This document shows positions 11,501-21,800 of a DNA stretch of 60,000 nt, piece by piece (position 1 is the stretch's first letter; the number at the start of each line of letters is the position of its first letter). Source of the stretch: Hydractinia symbiolongicarpus (lineage: Eukaryota; Cnidaria; Hydrozoa; Anthoathecata; Hydractiniidae); NCBI RefSeq assembly GCF_029227915.1, contig NC_079882.1, positions 2,606,001 to 2,666,000 on the forward strand, given 5' to 3'. The translations under genes were made by a program, and so were the position numbers. The notes below the pieces were generated by a model that was not told where the DNA came from, made no database searches, and saw nothing but the letters and a program-made list of their open reading frames with translations.

Positions 11501-14500
11501 GTTGAGGTGGCCTGTAAGATTAAAAAATTAAATCATGACAATTACAAACTGAGAATTCAAACCTTGAAGCACTGGGAAATTCTCATTCTGATATGGGGTA
11601 TAGTTTATTGACAGAATTGAATAAGGCTTTAAATAAATGAAGCTTTAAATGCAGTATCATTGGAATTGACCACAAAAATATAATTCTTAAATCCAACACT
11701 TGTGAATTTACACACAGGGCGTATTAACACCAAAGCCTTCTGCGAAGTTACTAAAAATTATTTTACCCAATTGTTTTCTTAACTGTATTCCTACTACACG
11801 AAGACCAGTAAAATCCATTAGGTTTTGAGACAAGAAAAGGTGCCATGACAGAGCCTTTCGATTTATCAATATCACATTTGCTGGCACTTCCTTCTCCATC
11901 GTGCTGCAAGCCTAAACTAGTGAAGTTGCATTTCATTTACAAGGAAATTGCTAAAAGTCCAAGTAATATATATTTTATAGCTAATAAAAATGGAAAATTC
12001 GAAAAAACAAAAAAAAAAACTCACAGATGGCCAGTTTCATGAGCTACCATAAATGCAGAGGCAAATCCTTCATCTTCAACAATTGCACAGCTTTTTCCTC
12101 GTTTACACATAGTGTTTAAACGAGTATAGCCTAAAATATAATGATGTTCTTACCCTTGTTCCTATTACTTCATCTATCTCTATTTCAAAACTTTTGGATA
12201 AGTCTATACAAAAAAATTAGAAGTAACCAATAAGAAAGAGAATGGGAAGAACTTACCTGATGGACCAAAATCTTTCCTAAAAAATATTACAATACAAAGT
12301 TTATGTGAATGCATATATAAGGGTTTTTGTTAAATTGGAGAGCATTATGTTATTAGCGATAGAAAAATAAGATCATAATCAATAACTTTTAAAGGAAAAA
12401 TCAGTTTTGTTATATGTTATACTTTGTTATATATCTTGATTTTAGAGCCTTTGTCAGTGAATATGGTTGTTGAAGTGTGAAAATAGTCAGTTTTTATAGC
12501 AAAAACTATGAGAGATCAAAGAAACAGAAGACAAGTTGATAGGTAGTAAAGTAAAAGGGTTTAAGTTGTAAGCACTGGGTCCACAAAATATATGTATATT
12601 TAAATCTTAAGCACTACTATATTATTAGTCAGGGGCGGATCTAGGATTCTTATTGACGGGTGTAAAAAAGCCTCATAGAGGCTTCACCGCTTGCAAGGGT
12701 GGTAATTTTACAACTGGAGGTTTCTGTGGCGTTGTGAGGTCCCCTGGAAGCCAACGTCCTAAAACGGCCTCAAATGGCTAAAATAGCTTAAAATCATCTC
12801 TCAGACTTATCTTTGGTAAGTAAGTGTAAGGTGGTTTTTTTAGTTTTTTAGTCGAGGAAAATTATATTTTTGACTGTTTATTGTACAACTTGAGTAATTA
12901 TAATGTTGTTTTTAAAAATTTTGGTGTCATGACTTATTACTTTTAGGGAATTTATATACAGGGAAATTTAAACAACAGATAATAATATACAAGATATATT
13001 CCTTTTTTTATCAAGACTGTTACACTTTTAATCGTCGTTCAGGATATCTAACATTTTAAGTCTTTTTGGATATTTTATTGCCAGCATATGAATTGCGTCA
13101 TCTAAATTTATTTTTATCTCTTCGTGGATATTTAGCAACACCAAGCCATTAAATCAATCCTGAACAAAAGTTTCAAAATTATAATTAAATGCATTAATGT
13201 GGTGTTTCACAATCAAAACAATAAATTGATTGGGAAGATACAAGCAAGATAAAAATGTCACAATCTCCTTAATACGCAACGTGATATTGTAGAAACATAC
13301 CTGGGTCATTTAGTTTTTTGAATATGTTCTTTACTAGTCGTAGTGTTGGTATAGATCTCTCACAGGAACATGTCATTACTGGCACTACGGCAAGACAATG
13401 TAAAATCTTGAAGATATTTAGGTACAACATAATGCATAATGCACATAATGCATTATTAATTATTTCTAAGAAATAAAGCTGAATGTTTACTTGCAATGTA
13501 TACAACTTTGTCTTTTAAAAACACAAGCATAAACTTCTTACCTCTCAAACCCTTGCCAATTAAATTCATTGTTGCTGACGTTTTGTCTTTTTTCATGGTG
13601 ATTGGACGTATAAACAAAGTGATTTGGCTCAAATAACCCAAATGACATTTTTTTCACCTTACCCATTCTTGACCACATATTGGTTATACATTAGCTCGTA
13701 TATTCTGGGGTAATCAACCCATTATAAAAACTTTCATGGATGTCATCTATATCATGAGGGTATCCAACTCTTGCACCCAATTCTGATACTTCTCCAATAC
13801 ATGTCAAAAAATGTTGCTTTACATCTCGCTCCAAATCTTCAATTAACTTCAGTTGTTTATCTGACATCTACTCCGCCACTTTAACACTCTTCAAGACATA
13901 AATCAAGTAAAAAAACACTGACCTGTTTCACAACAATCGTAAAGAAAAAGTTTGCAAATCACTCACCTGAATATATGTCCTGGATTGTCATGTCATATAG
14001 TTTTTTTTTACAACAGTTGGCTAGACCAGAGAAATACACCAGGATATTTTTCGCCCAGAAGAATGTGCAGCTTACACCAGTTGAAATAGTGTAAATAGTG
14101 AAGCTGGTACCGATTATGATATATAAAATTTTGCAGGATGAAACAGCTGCATTCGGCTAAATTGACACAAAAACAGGACCACAAAACACAAACAGGGGGA
14201 GGGACTCCGAAAATCAGCGGGCGGCAGTTATTCTAGTTTATTTTAATAATGGGCATAAAAATCAGAGAGCAAAAGGCTCACAGAGATACACCTTAATTTT
14301 TTGAGCAGAATTTTTGCTGGTGTATTTACACCAGTACACCATAGCTAAATCCGCCCCTGAGCAAAAGTGTTGAGATAAGTGTAAATAGTACGATATGAAT
14401 AACATGAAATGTCACCTTTCTAAACCAGTTACATATTGTCACTTTTTAGCAGTCAGATATTGTATGCATATGGGACATTGGATTAAAAGGAAGGAACACC

Positions 14501-16670
14501 TTGATTAATTGGGCAGGAACGGCACATACTGGGTTTCACTTGACTTAATATTATTTAAAGTAGGAAAGTGGCATTGACAAATAACAAAACAGAGAAAAAT
14601 GTTAGTTTAAGTAGTAGTTTAAAATAGTGAACAGTAGTCTGTGGTACAACAGAAAAGTTAGAATAAAAAACAATGTTACCTATTTTAGAACGCATTCATT
14701 AGTAAACCTAAGCCAAATATTTCTAGCGTAAAAAGGTTAAAGCAATGATAAAGATAATAATCTTAGGTGCCAAATAAATGGGGGTCTAATAAATGGGGTC
14801 TTAATAAATGGCGGAGGGGGGAGGGGGGCTGTTTGAAAATATTAATAAACGGGGGTCTGGATAATAAACAGGTGTAAAATGTTGAAATATACAGTTTACA
14901 GTTTTATATATACAGTTTTAAGAAGCCTTAAATTAATAAACAGGTAGGGGGGACGTTTATTTTGCACCTACAATTATCCTTAATCTATTTTAGAGCAGAA
15001 AGGTTTGTAGGAGACAAAAAGACGAAACAGTATACATACTTTCACTGGAAAAAATTGGATCTGTCTTCCATCAAATGTTGTTCCATTTAGCAAATTCGTG
15101 AGAAGGCAAATACAAACGGTTTTGCTAAAACCACAGAAATTATAAATTGCCATTTTGCATTTTAGGGAGTTATCAACAATACATTAAAAAAGACCAAGGG
15201 GTAAAAGTCAATGTTACTAAGAAAATATATAAAACCTATTGAATACGTTTCTTTAGTTGTCTTATGTTCTTTTTTTAAAAAAATACATTTTCCGCCTGGT
15301 ACTTTTGAGTTGTTTCCAGCAATGGAATGCACATAACTGTAGAACGTTTTTCTAGCCTGTTTCTATAATGCTCGCAATATTGTTTTAGCAAGATTGAATT
15401 CATTTTTTGACAGAGTTTCGAAAGTTGGATGCTCTTTTTACTAATATTCAGTGCTATAATAGTTAAATTCAAATAAATAAAAGGATTTAAAGTAGTTCTT
15501 TTTTATTTGTTTGATTTCATTTGCTAGGGGTGTGGGGTCACCAACTTAGAAACAAATTTTAGAAACACTTTGTTGACAAACACTAAAAACTTTGTGTTAA
15601 CTATATGAACTTACCAGACATTTAAGATTGTAATTTTTCCTGAATTTTAAATAACTGTCATAAACAATTCTTTTCACACGAGATTTAACTTTATCTTAAC
15701 GAAAACATAAACAATGTGATTAACTATCACAAAAAGATGAAATAAATCAGGACAGACTTATTACTGAAGCTAAATAATACAGTTATAAGATGAAGACTTT
15801 GATATATATTTTCCTGGTTGCAGAATATTTATTCAAAAATCTATTATGAATTTTTTTTTTTTTCAGGGTGAGATTTCTTAGAGAAATTCTTACAGACATG
15901 GAAAGAACATGATAAACTTTTAGCACAACTTTTAAAAAACTTTTTACCAACTTTCAGCCCAACACCCAGCAATGCTTGGAATAATTAATAAAACTTACTT
16001 TGAAAAGGTTTTTCTGTAGCATAGTCACTAAATTTAGTATATTTAGTAACAACATCTCTCCTTCTGTATATAATGTGCTGTAGTGGAAATAGTTCATTGT
16101 TTTTCACAGGTTGAATGAATATTGTTTCAGACTCACTTCGAATCATGCCTTCCTACAAAAAAGTTTACCATCACTACTAAAAACAATTTCAACTTTAAGC
16201 TTCTTAACATTTTAACTTAAAGAAAATTTTGGTACATATATAGCAAAAAGCATGCATACAGTGTTTACGTGTGCTATACATTGGTCAATTTCTTATACCA
16301 TTTGGCAACTTTCACATGCTTGAAAAATTGTTAGAAATGGTAAGAAAGACACTATAATACGGTTAGTATCAAATGTTCAACACTATCAATGACAATGCTC
16401 ATTTAACTTTCTTTAGGATGGGCATAGGGCTTTGCTAATTAATTGTTGTTCAGATGACAGCACAACAGACAAAAGCACATACATACCAAACCTTTACAAA
16501 CATTAAGGATGACATCAGCAGTCACATTATTAGAAGTATTGCCACTTCCTGAATATATGCATTCTTCCTTGTGCACAATTTTTCCTTCATAAGAATTATT
16601 TTTCCCAAAGTATTCCACAAAAACACTGTGCGAAGAATTTTCATAATCTTTATTCACGATTATATTAAAT
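2782..16670 (-). CDS. ADAMTS-like metalloprotease with two MAM domains (gene-level, spliced)
   Basis: ADAMTS proteins are secreted zinc metalloproteases that cut extracellular-matrix substrates. I see a minus-strand exon chain at 16670-16487, 16152-15999, [gap], 12276-12257, 12130-12025, 11916-11767, 11437-11311, 10571-10470, 10374-10229, 10120-10057, 9896-9787, 9605-9457, 9268-9051, 8871-8775, 8698-8568, 6925-6805, 6291-6056, 5841-5709, 5417-5291, 5088-4384, 3991-3813, 3381-3244 and 3041-2782. Apart from the gap, every junction keeps frame with GT/AG borders. Domain order is propeptide, protease, disintegrin-like, TSP1, cysteine-rich with an embedded MAM, spacer, TSP1 repeats, MAM. The signal-peptide exon (right of 16,670) and about 100 residues of the protease N-terminal half were not located. 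An in-frame TAA in the last MAM exon would truncate the product. The family call is secure; the exact exon set needs transcripts. Confidence 0.82.
3813..5841 (-). CDS. ADAMTS C-terminal TSP1 repeats (intact block)
   Basis: The exons are 5841-5709 (spacer end YTFTSERIRPLSLAYEYF, then WQTCSRSCGTG), 5417-5291 (GKQQSVVACIRLQDSQEV), 5088-4384 (705 nt with several TSP1 repeats, e.g. WSDCSKTCG, WKSCSKSCG, CSQTCGGG and PCSVTCGNG) and 3991-3813 (TTWGSCSAACGRG). TSP1 repeats bind matrix and glycosaminoglycans. The intron 5,418-5,708 carries a long CTTT microsatellite. The acceptor at 3,991 precedes CTTCAATG, keeping phase 2. Confidence 0.82.
5468..5557. repeat. CTTT/AAAG microsatellite
   Basis: An almost uninterrupted run of the tetranucleotide TTTC covers roughly 90 bases inside an ADAMTS intron (5,418-5,708). 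The equivalent intron of the duplicated block (1,690-1,871) has only short ATTT/ATTC runs, so the expansion is specific to this copy. Confidence 0.95.
6056..6925 (-). CDS. ADAMTS cysteine-rich end and spacer domain
   Basis: Exon 6925-6805 encodes FGCDNKFGSTLTFDNCMVCG and GDGSSC, the family's conserved end of the cysteine-rich domain. Exon 6291-6056 encodes the cysteine-poor spacer: INITETSHKPHYIGLR, YFVIDGVSFHF, and GPLQKDIDVV, which matches the spacer pattern G-P-x-x-x-D-(I/L)-D. The donor used is gtaggt at 6055-6050, keeping phase 0 into the next exon. The spacer mediates matrix and substrate binding. The 3' 44 nt of this exon are duplicated at 2,524-2,567. Confidence 0.82.
7280..7322. repeat. 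Short perfect inverted repeat in ADAMTS intron
   Basis: Thirteen-base arms CTTGACGACGGGC (7,280-7,292) and GCCCGTCGTCAAG (7,310-7,322) flank a 17-base spacer. It lies in the 1.6-kb intron between the two cysteine-rich exons and is locally GC-rich. It could be the core of a small mobile element, but I could not define its ends. Confidence 0.8.
8568..9896 (-). CDS. ADAMTS cysteine-rich domain interrupted by a complete MAM domain
   Basis: Exon 9896-9787 starts the cysteine-rich domain (PCPILKSYKAIRTEQC, RRWVLY). The next three exons, 9605-9457, 9268-9051 and 8871-8775, encode a MAM domain: VNCSFEEGFCNW, TGPSNDHTF, GDVARLISPNI, CFNMFYMYGRDIGSLKIKL, WNKSGNQQDGWKK and NIAIDDISVV. Exon 8698-8568 then resumes the cysteine-rich domain (NPCVISCRSRN, VKDGTKCY, DMCIQGVCK). 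Splice phases agree at all four borders. MAM domains are extracellular adhesion modules; in canonical ADAMTS order no MAM lies here. The 9,605 acceptor (caaag) is weakish, and an alternative AG lies about ten bases upstream in a different phase. Confidence 0.8.
10057..10120 (-). CDS. ADAMTS first TSP1 repeat, C-terminal half
   Basis: A 64-nt exon (phase 2 in, phase 0 out) reads PGPNNSPCFGKYVEIDICNT. This is the characteristic end of the central ADAMTS thrombospondin type-1 repeat (C-x-G ... x-CNTx). It joins CDSP from the preceding exon and leads directly into the cysteine-rich exon beginning PCPI. Confidence 0.8.
10229..11437 (-). CDS. ADAMTS disintegrin-like domain and start of TSP1-1
   Basis: The exons are 11437-11311, 10571-10470 and 10374-10229. 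The first reads SFSCLKN, then CSGICDIPYTLTEQCQFNFG, the ADAMTS Tyr-x-x-x-x-QCQ-x-x-FG motif. The second carries CQKLQC and SRPALKGSICGRN. The third ends the domain (NWSCVVDK) and opens a TSP1 repeat with GNWGLWHSWSNRSQSCGVGV. All three are phase-consistent and cysteine spacing follows the family. This domain positions substrate next to the protease; it is not a true integrin-binding disintegrin. Confidence 0.83.
11767..12276 (-). CDS. ADAMTS catalytic zinc site and Met-turn exons
   Basis: There are three exons: a 20-nt microexon 12276-12257 (KDFGPS), 12130-12025 and 11916-11767. Spliced, they give SCAIVEDEGFASAFMVAHET and then GHLLGLQHDGEG, which is the zinc-binding HExxHxxGxxHD signature with all three His, the catalytic Glu and the following Asp intact. 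SVMAPF supplies the Met-turn. The exon-exon border falls inside the zinc motif (CT|T for Leu). The catalytic site looks functional. The earlier part of the domain was not found between 12,277 and 15,998. Confidence 0.88.
12630..14359 (-). mobile_element. Decayed hAT-type DNA transposon
   Basis: The ends are inverted: CAGGGGCGGATCTAG at 12,630 and the complement of CAGGGGCGGATTTAG finishing at 14,359. Inside on the minus strand, 13,505-13,269 encodes SCERSIPTLRLVKN preceded by LAVVPVMT, the signature of the hAT C-terminal dimerisation region. 13,870-13,680 encodes another open segment (DIDDIHESFYNGLITPEYTS) ending in a stop. The copy is about 1.7 kb and broken, so it is not autonomous. No clear 8-bp target duplication is visible. 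It sits in the ADAMTS protease region. Confidence 0.75.
15999..16670 (-). CDS. ADAMTS propeptide exons
   Basis: There are two exons, 16670-16487 and 16152-15999. The first holds the cysteine-containing propeptide motif (EECIYSGSG, then a later VCKGL). The second continues EGMIRSESETIFIQPV and ends near HIIYRRRD, matching the ADAM/ADAMTS propeptide pattern of a Cys-Gly-Leu, an Ile-Pro-Val strand and a His-Ile-Ile-Tyr-Arg-Arg element. RRRD could be the proprotein-convertase region, although a canonical RxKR site is not obvious. The junction is phase 0 and the second exon ends in phase 1. No initiating Met or signal peptide is in these exons, so at least one upstream exon lies further right. Confidence 0.75.
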
Positions 16671-17176
16671 CTAGAGGAAACATATACTTTAAAACATTAA
16701 GGCACAGTGCAAACTAAAATTCTGTAATGCTTGATTCACAACAGTGGCTTAAGACTTATCTTTGCTCAGTGACACGAATTTGGCTCACTGGAAAAAATAT
16801 TTTGACTTAAAGTAGTGGATTAAACCACAGGTTTGCCTGTTTATCCATTAAAATCTTCTAAATTAGAAATTTGGCCGTGTTCTTGTATGAAATAAAATTG
16901 GAGGGAATATTCTGCGGGTACCGGCGGAATAGTAACACACGTTAGTCGGACAGTACAGGCAGGTTAAGGCAGAAAATTATTCTGCCAGCAGTACATTTCC
17001 CACCAAATCAGGTGCATCAACATCATTCAGGCATTATCGTAATGTTGGATGCGGTTGATGGTCCATTAACTGTTGGACAGTTATAGATTAGAACGTTTTG
17101 AAACATTTTGTAGATTTATGGATTAGAAATTCTTGGACAATAAAACTTCTTAAGGTAGAGTGAAGAAAACACTAAA

Positions 17177-17880
17177 TCCTGATTTAAAATATTATTATGA
17201 GCTTAAACTGTCAAACTGTCTTGTGTTGTGTTCATGGTGGTCGTAAATTTTAATCAGAAAGTTCAGGAAAATGCTTCTCGCAGTAAGTACATATAAATAA
17301 GTTGTTTACTTTTCAAGGTTGATTCTAGCTTTTTATTAAAAAGAATTTCTGGCATAGTATTAGTTAGCAAGCTCTGTTCACACAGCCAGCCTAGCTGGCT
17401 ACTGTTCTTTTTTCTTTATTACATAACACTAAAGAATAACTGCCCATTAAGTATCAAGATTAGGGCATCTGCAGATGGCCAAGCGTTAGAAGTAAAAGAT
17501 ATAGTTGATAAGTATAATCATGAACTCAACAAGGTAACTAGCTAGCTATACACGGTGGTACAATTTTTATGATAAACATCATTTACCTTTATGGTGTTTT
17601 GCCACCCTGTTGTGGCTTATTATAAAGTCAACTTAAGAATCCTTATGTTTGAAGGTATAGTTTAACAGGAAAACAGCATGGCTCTTGTCTTGCAGTTGCA
17701 GGTTCAATTCCTGCTGCCTTCATTTATTATCTGTACATAAGATTAAAAGTAATCTTTGTATTATAAATTTGATTTTTAATTGTGTTACACTTTTGATGAT
17801 ACATATAATGTTATACGTTTAAATGGTATATTTTTCAGTTGTTTAACCACTTGTCAAAACAAAGGCGCCTCACAGACTAA
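17177..17880 (+). pseudogene. ZSWIM3/FAR1-like N-terminal domain fragment, broken
   Basis: Three plus-strand pieces match the domain found at the N-terminus of ZSWIM3-like and MULE/FAR1-related proteins. They are about 17,177-17,282 (PDLKYYYELKLSN, then after a frameshift CCVHGGRKF, a TAA, SESSGK), about 17,431-17,534 (NNCPLSIKIRASADGQALEV and HNHELNK, donor gtaact) and about 17,841-17,880 (LFNHLSKQRRLTD then stop). The CPxxIRxxxxxDGxxLEV...HNHE pattern is distinctive. With a frameshift and two stops it is not functional. It may be a transposon-derived remnant. Confidence 0.6.
17651..17722 (+). tRNA. tRNA-like sequence (possible tRNA pseudogene)
   Basis: The 5' GAAGGTA pairs with the 3' TGCCTTC (seven pairs including one G-U). 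A D-arm (GTTT ... AAAC with GG in the loop) and a T-arm (GCAGG TTCAATT CCTGC, five pairs, with the B-box GGTTCAATTCC) are present at the right spacing. The anticodon arm is poor: GCATG against CTTGC has a mismatch and an eight-base loop, so I do not assign an anticodon. It is probably a decayed tRNA or a tRNA-derived sequence rather than an active gene. Confidence 0.4.
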
Positions 17881-18810
17881 AGCAAGGAAACAGCTAATTA
17901 CCTTTTCTCGATGGGGATTTCCAAATTTATGATTTTAACAAGATGAACAAAGAAGGAAAAGCTAAAATGATTTTGTCTGTTTTGTTTTCACCCGAATGTG
18001 CTATGAACTGTATAAATAAAAACGAAAGCATAGATGTTTCAAAGGATGGTCAAACAGGATCTTCCTAATTGCACAATTGACAAATCATTCAATATAAAAC
18101 TAATTAGGAGATTTTACCTAAAGAAACTTATGGTAAGCTGTACGAATACATAAAGATGCAGTTGAATCATGGAAAGAAATTTGTGTGGAAATTGTAATGC
18201 AGAGTTTGTCGAACCACGCTCTTGTGCAAGGTGCTTAATTAGATACCACAACATTTGTTTTAATAGATGGGAATATTTGCTTTTTTTTACCAAAGTTTAC
18301 AATACAAAAGTCAATAATTCCTTTGTCATTAAATTCTTAAAATAATGTTACCATATTCTGTTGGGAAAAGGGGAGATGAAAAAGCAATCGAATAAGGTAT
18401 ATAGCCGGCATTATATTTTCCTCCACTTGACTCGTGGTTTTCCACTATTACTGCCGGCAGATTTATTCTGCTAGTAGTTAGTGCCGGCAGACTAATATTC
18501 TCTTTATCCTGCCGGCAGTTGAATATCCACGTCCGAATAAAATATTGTCTGCATGTTATAGAGACACTTTCTTTAACCAAACGATTTACTATTTTTAAAT
18601 AGCAACTGATTTCCCGTTTTTCTTTTTTTGTTTCTTTTACAATTTTCCTGTAATTAATTTATGACTAATTTTAACAGCCGCAGTTAAATTTCATTTCAAA
18701 AGATGTCAGTCGCTTGCTGGTTATGATTTACACTAGATCTGCCCCTGCCTATCTTTTCTTACCAAAATCATTACTAATCTGAAAGTTTATTCCAACTATG
18801 ATATGTTTAA

Positions 18811-18858
18811 TAATTGCTTGAGCTATAACACATATATGTGGTATAGCTCAAGCAATTA
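18811..18858. repeat. 48-bp near-perfect palindrome
   Basis: The arms TAATTGCTTGAGCTATA (18,811-18,827) and TATAGCTCAAGCAATTA (18,842-18,858) are perfect complements. The centre CACATATATGTG is itself palindromic; the whole 48 bases has a single mismatched pair. It is intergenic, with no gene within several kilobases. Confidence 0.9.
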
Positions 18859-18859
18859 A

Positions 18860-21800
18860 TAAACAACTCCGGTAGCCCTATCACTTCACAACCACCCTTG
18901 TAGTCCTTCTTTAAAAAAATTGCCAGGATAAATCCCCTCAAATTTATTGAGCTATTGACATAAATCGCTAATTCGAGCTACAGTACTGTCTGTAAAAGTG
19001 CAGCCAAAAGTTTTTTTGCTGAACTGAAAGAAAAAGAATCTTAATCGCGTCCTAGTATACCTAAATATGCTTAGAGCTTGGTGCAGATTTTTCATCGCCA
19101 TCAAGGTTGCCAGATGTGAATTCTATCGGAGTTACTACTTCATAATATTTAAAATTCTTGACTTGTTCACCTGAAAGACAAGTTTAAAAAATCAAATCGG
19201 GATCACGTGGTTGTTAGTTTGTTTAGAATTTGTGTAATCAACTGCACGAAATTCTCTGGAGAACACGAAGCACAAGCTTAACCTTGCTCCCAGAGCCTTG
19301 TTTAGTATTTTTGTTTAGCACCCCAGAGAGGAACCGAAATAGGCCGTGGGCCAATGCGTCTTAAAAGCTCTTAAAAAAATTGCGTACCCCAAATTTCTGG
19401 ACAAAGGTTTCTATATATAAATTTATGATATTAATCATGCTGAATTCAAAAATAAATGTTACAGAACTGATAACCTCGCGGTTTTCGAGAAATTGAGCAT
19501 CAAAAATAAAACAATCGTTTGTTTCGTGTTTTATCGTGTGTGTACTTTCTAAAGTCTTTCTTTTAATATATAGTTTAAATTATTTTATGCATATAAACAC
19601 AATATAAGTACCAACTCATATTATTTTTTTGCATAACGGTAAAAAACTAGATAAAATTAGGTAAATACATAATTATCGAGTCGTATCGAGAAACGTTTCA
19701 AAACATTTAAATTTCGCGTGCTCCTTTCCTGTAGTTCCTTTTCTTTTCGACTAGAAAACGCAAGTCAGAAAGTAGCTTAATCATAAGTAAAACGAGCTAT
19801 CGGAAAAATTGTATCGTGTGTTATCGATATTTTCTGTTAAAAGAACATTAAAATTGGTCGGCTGGCAGCGTCTGAGTCGTTAATGTCCGATTCATCAATA
19901 AAAAAATTGACATCACTTAAGCTGGCTTCATCATCATTGCGATCTTCTTTGCTTGTTTCTCTGTTATTAACCTTTTCCATTCCCTTATGCATTTACATAT
20001 AGTTGTGCACGAATTTTTCAAATATTTGCACCACCTTTTTGTTTTATTCGACTTTACATCCTCAGCTAAATAATTCCTTCAGCACAAACTGTATGCATCT
20101 AATCTATACTAGTTTCTTCACGTTCTCTCTTGATTTCGTCATGATTTCTTACAACAGGGGCACCTTTTTAACTATAACCCTGATAGCTTACGCGCTTTGT
20201 ATGTTTTTGTAATGTGCTTTGTTGAAAGAATTCTACTGTAGCTTCGTTACAACGCTCTTTACTGCTTCCGTATAATAAGCGTACGAACTCTTTAACTGTT
20301 AAGGCATCAAAATATTCGCTACCGCTAATACAACTAATTGAAAATTGAAAAGCCTTGTTGGTATTCAGGCCCTGTCAGCTCCAATATGTGTCACAGACGA
20401 AATCAACAAACAGATTTAAAACAGAAGAAGTTTAGATGTGTTTGAAATTAAGTTTTTTAAAACCACTTCACACCAAGTGGATTACACCATTCCATGATCA
20501 CATGCAAAACCAGAAGTCTGTTGTCAAAAACGTTTGGGAGCGAGTAGGGATAACAAACTTTTTAAAGCTTACTCTAACACTCAAAAATGAAGATCCTTTA
20601 TTGGAATTGGAAACCGTCGTTGAGTAATATAAATTCATAATAAAGTAGAAAATAGAAGGGATAAAATTATCGTTTTTTTTAAATACCCTTTTCTGTGTTT
20701 AATTAACTACTTCTTAGCTCCCATAAGGTGTGCGAATGTAAATCTGCCTAAAAATAAGTTCTACACGAATTTAATACACTCCTCAACACCTTCTCTATAA
20801 TAATAGCTGTATTTTGTCTGTTGGTATATGTCCAATAAAAGCGTTTAGATATTTTGTATCTTTTCCGTGTTTCTTAATTTGATTAACGGGGATAAATAAA
20901 GACACACCCTGTCACATTGCATTTGCCAGGTACTTCTCACACTGTTGATCGTTCAGGGTGTGACCTTTAACATCCATATATCCCGATGGATTCCATGTAA
21001 GAAAAAACTAAATACTTCATATGTTTTGTTGTATTGTTTTCTAGTTCTCTGACCACATTCTCGTCACCAGAGGTCTTTGAGATAAAATAAATTTCTTTAG
21101 ATGGAAATGATAGAAGAATATAAGGTGGAATAATAAATATTGGCCTCGACGTCTAACTTCAACTTTTTTGAGAGAATATTGCGCTAGATTGGTTTCTCAA
21201 CCATGTTCATCAACTATTTAATATCACGCCTGCGAGGATAGTATTGGTTTCCAACTCCTAACTGACTACCCAACTATGTCCCAAATGGTCAATTGCAACG
21301 TCATTAATTTGATGCGAAATACAAAAGTTTTTTAGATTTTTTTCACGAAATGATTCCTCTTAACGAAATAAATTTGCGTTGTGACTTTCAAGTTCCAAGA
21401 ATAATCCTAAGGAAGTTCCCCATTATAAGGATTTCATAAGAACTTTTAAGCGGTATTTTCGAGAAATGGCTAAAGGTTCCCAGAGGTATGGGACCTAAGA
21501 ATTTCACATGCAGGTGTCTAATAGATAAATATGAAAAGTCAGAAGTGTCTCTAGCCATGCATCATATCCTTCACGCCAGGAACAGCTGTAAATCAATTTT
21601 TTTTTGTGGAATGACTCCGTTAATAAATTAAAAATATATTGTTGCAGTGATGTCTAATTGACATTGACATGCGAGATAATATTGAAGAAAATTGTCAGAA
21701 AAAGAAAGTAAAATATGCTATTTTTGCAAAATAGAATAAATATATCCGTATTTAGAAGTAACTGATATATCCACTCTCGGCTATCGATCAGAGTGAATGT

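Noticed and set aside
15040-15130. Possible protease exon (minus) reading LLNGTTFDGRQIQFFPVK with plausible splice signals
   Set aside because: The open frame does not fit the flanking exon phases and does not resemble reprolysin sequence.
15275-15472. 65-residue minus reading frame within the ADAMTS gene
   Set aside because: No splice context, Lys/Ile/Leu-rich, no match to the protease domain.
17930-18320. Small genes between 17,930 and 18,320
   Set aside because: Short frames such as one starting MILSVLFSPECAMNC have no recognisable family and are interrupted by stops.
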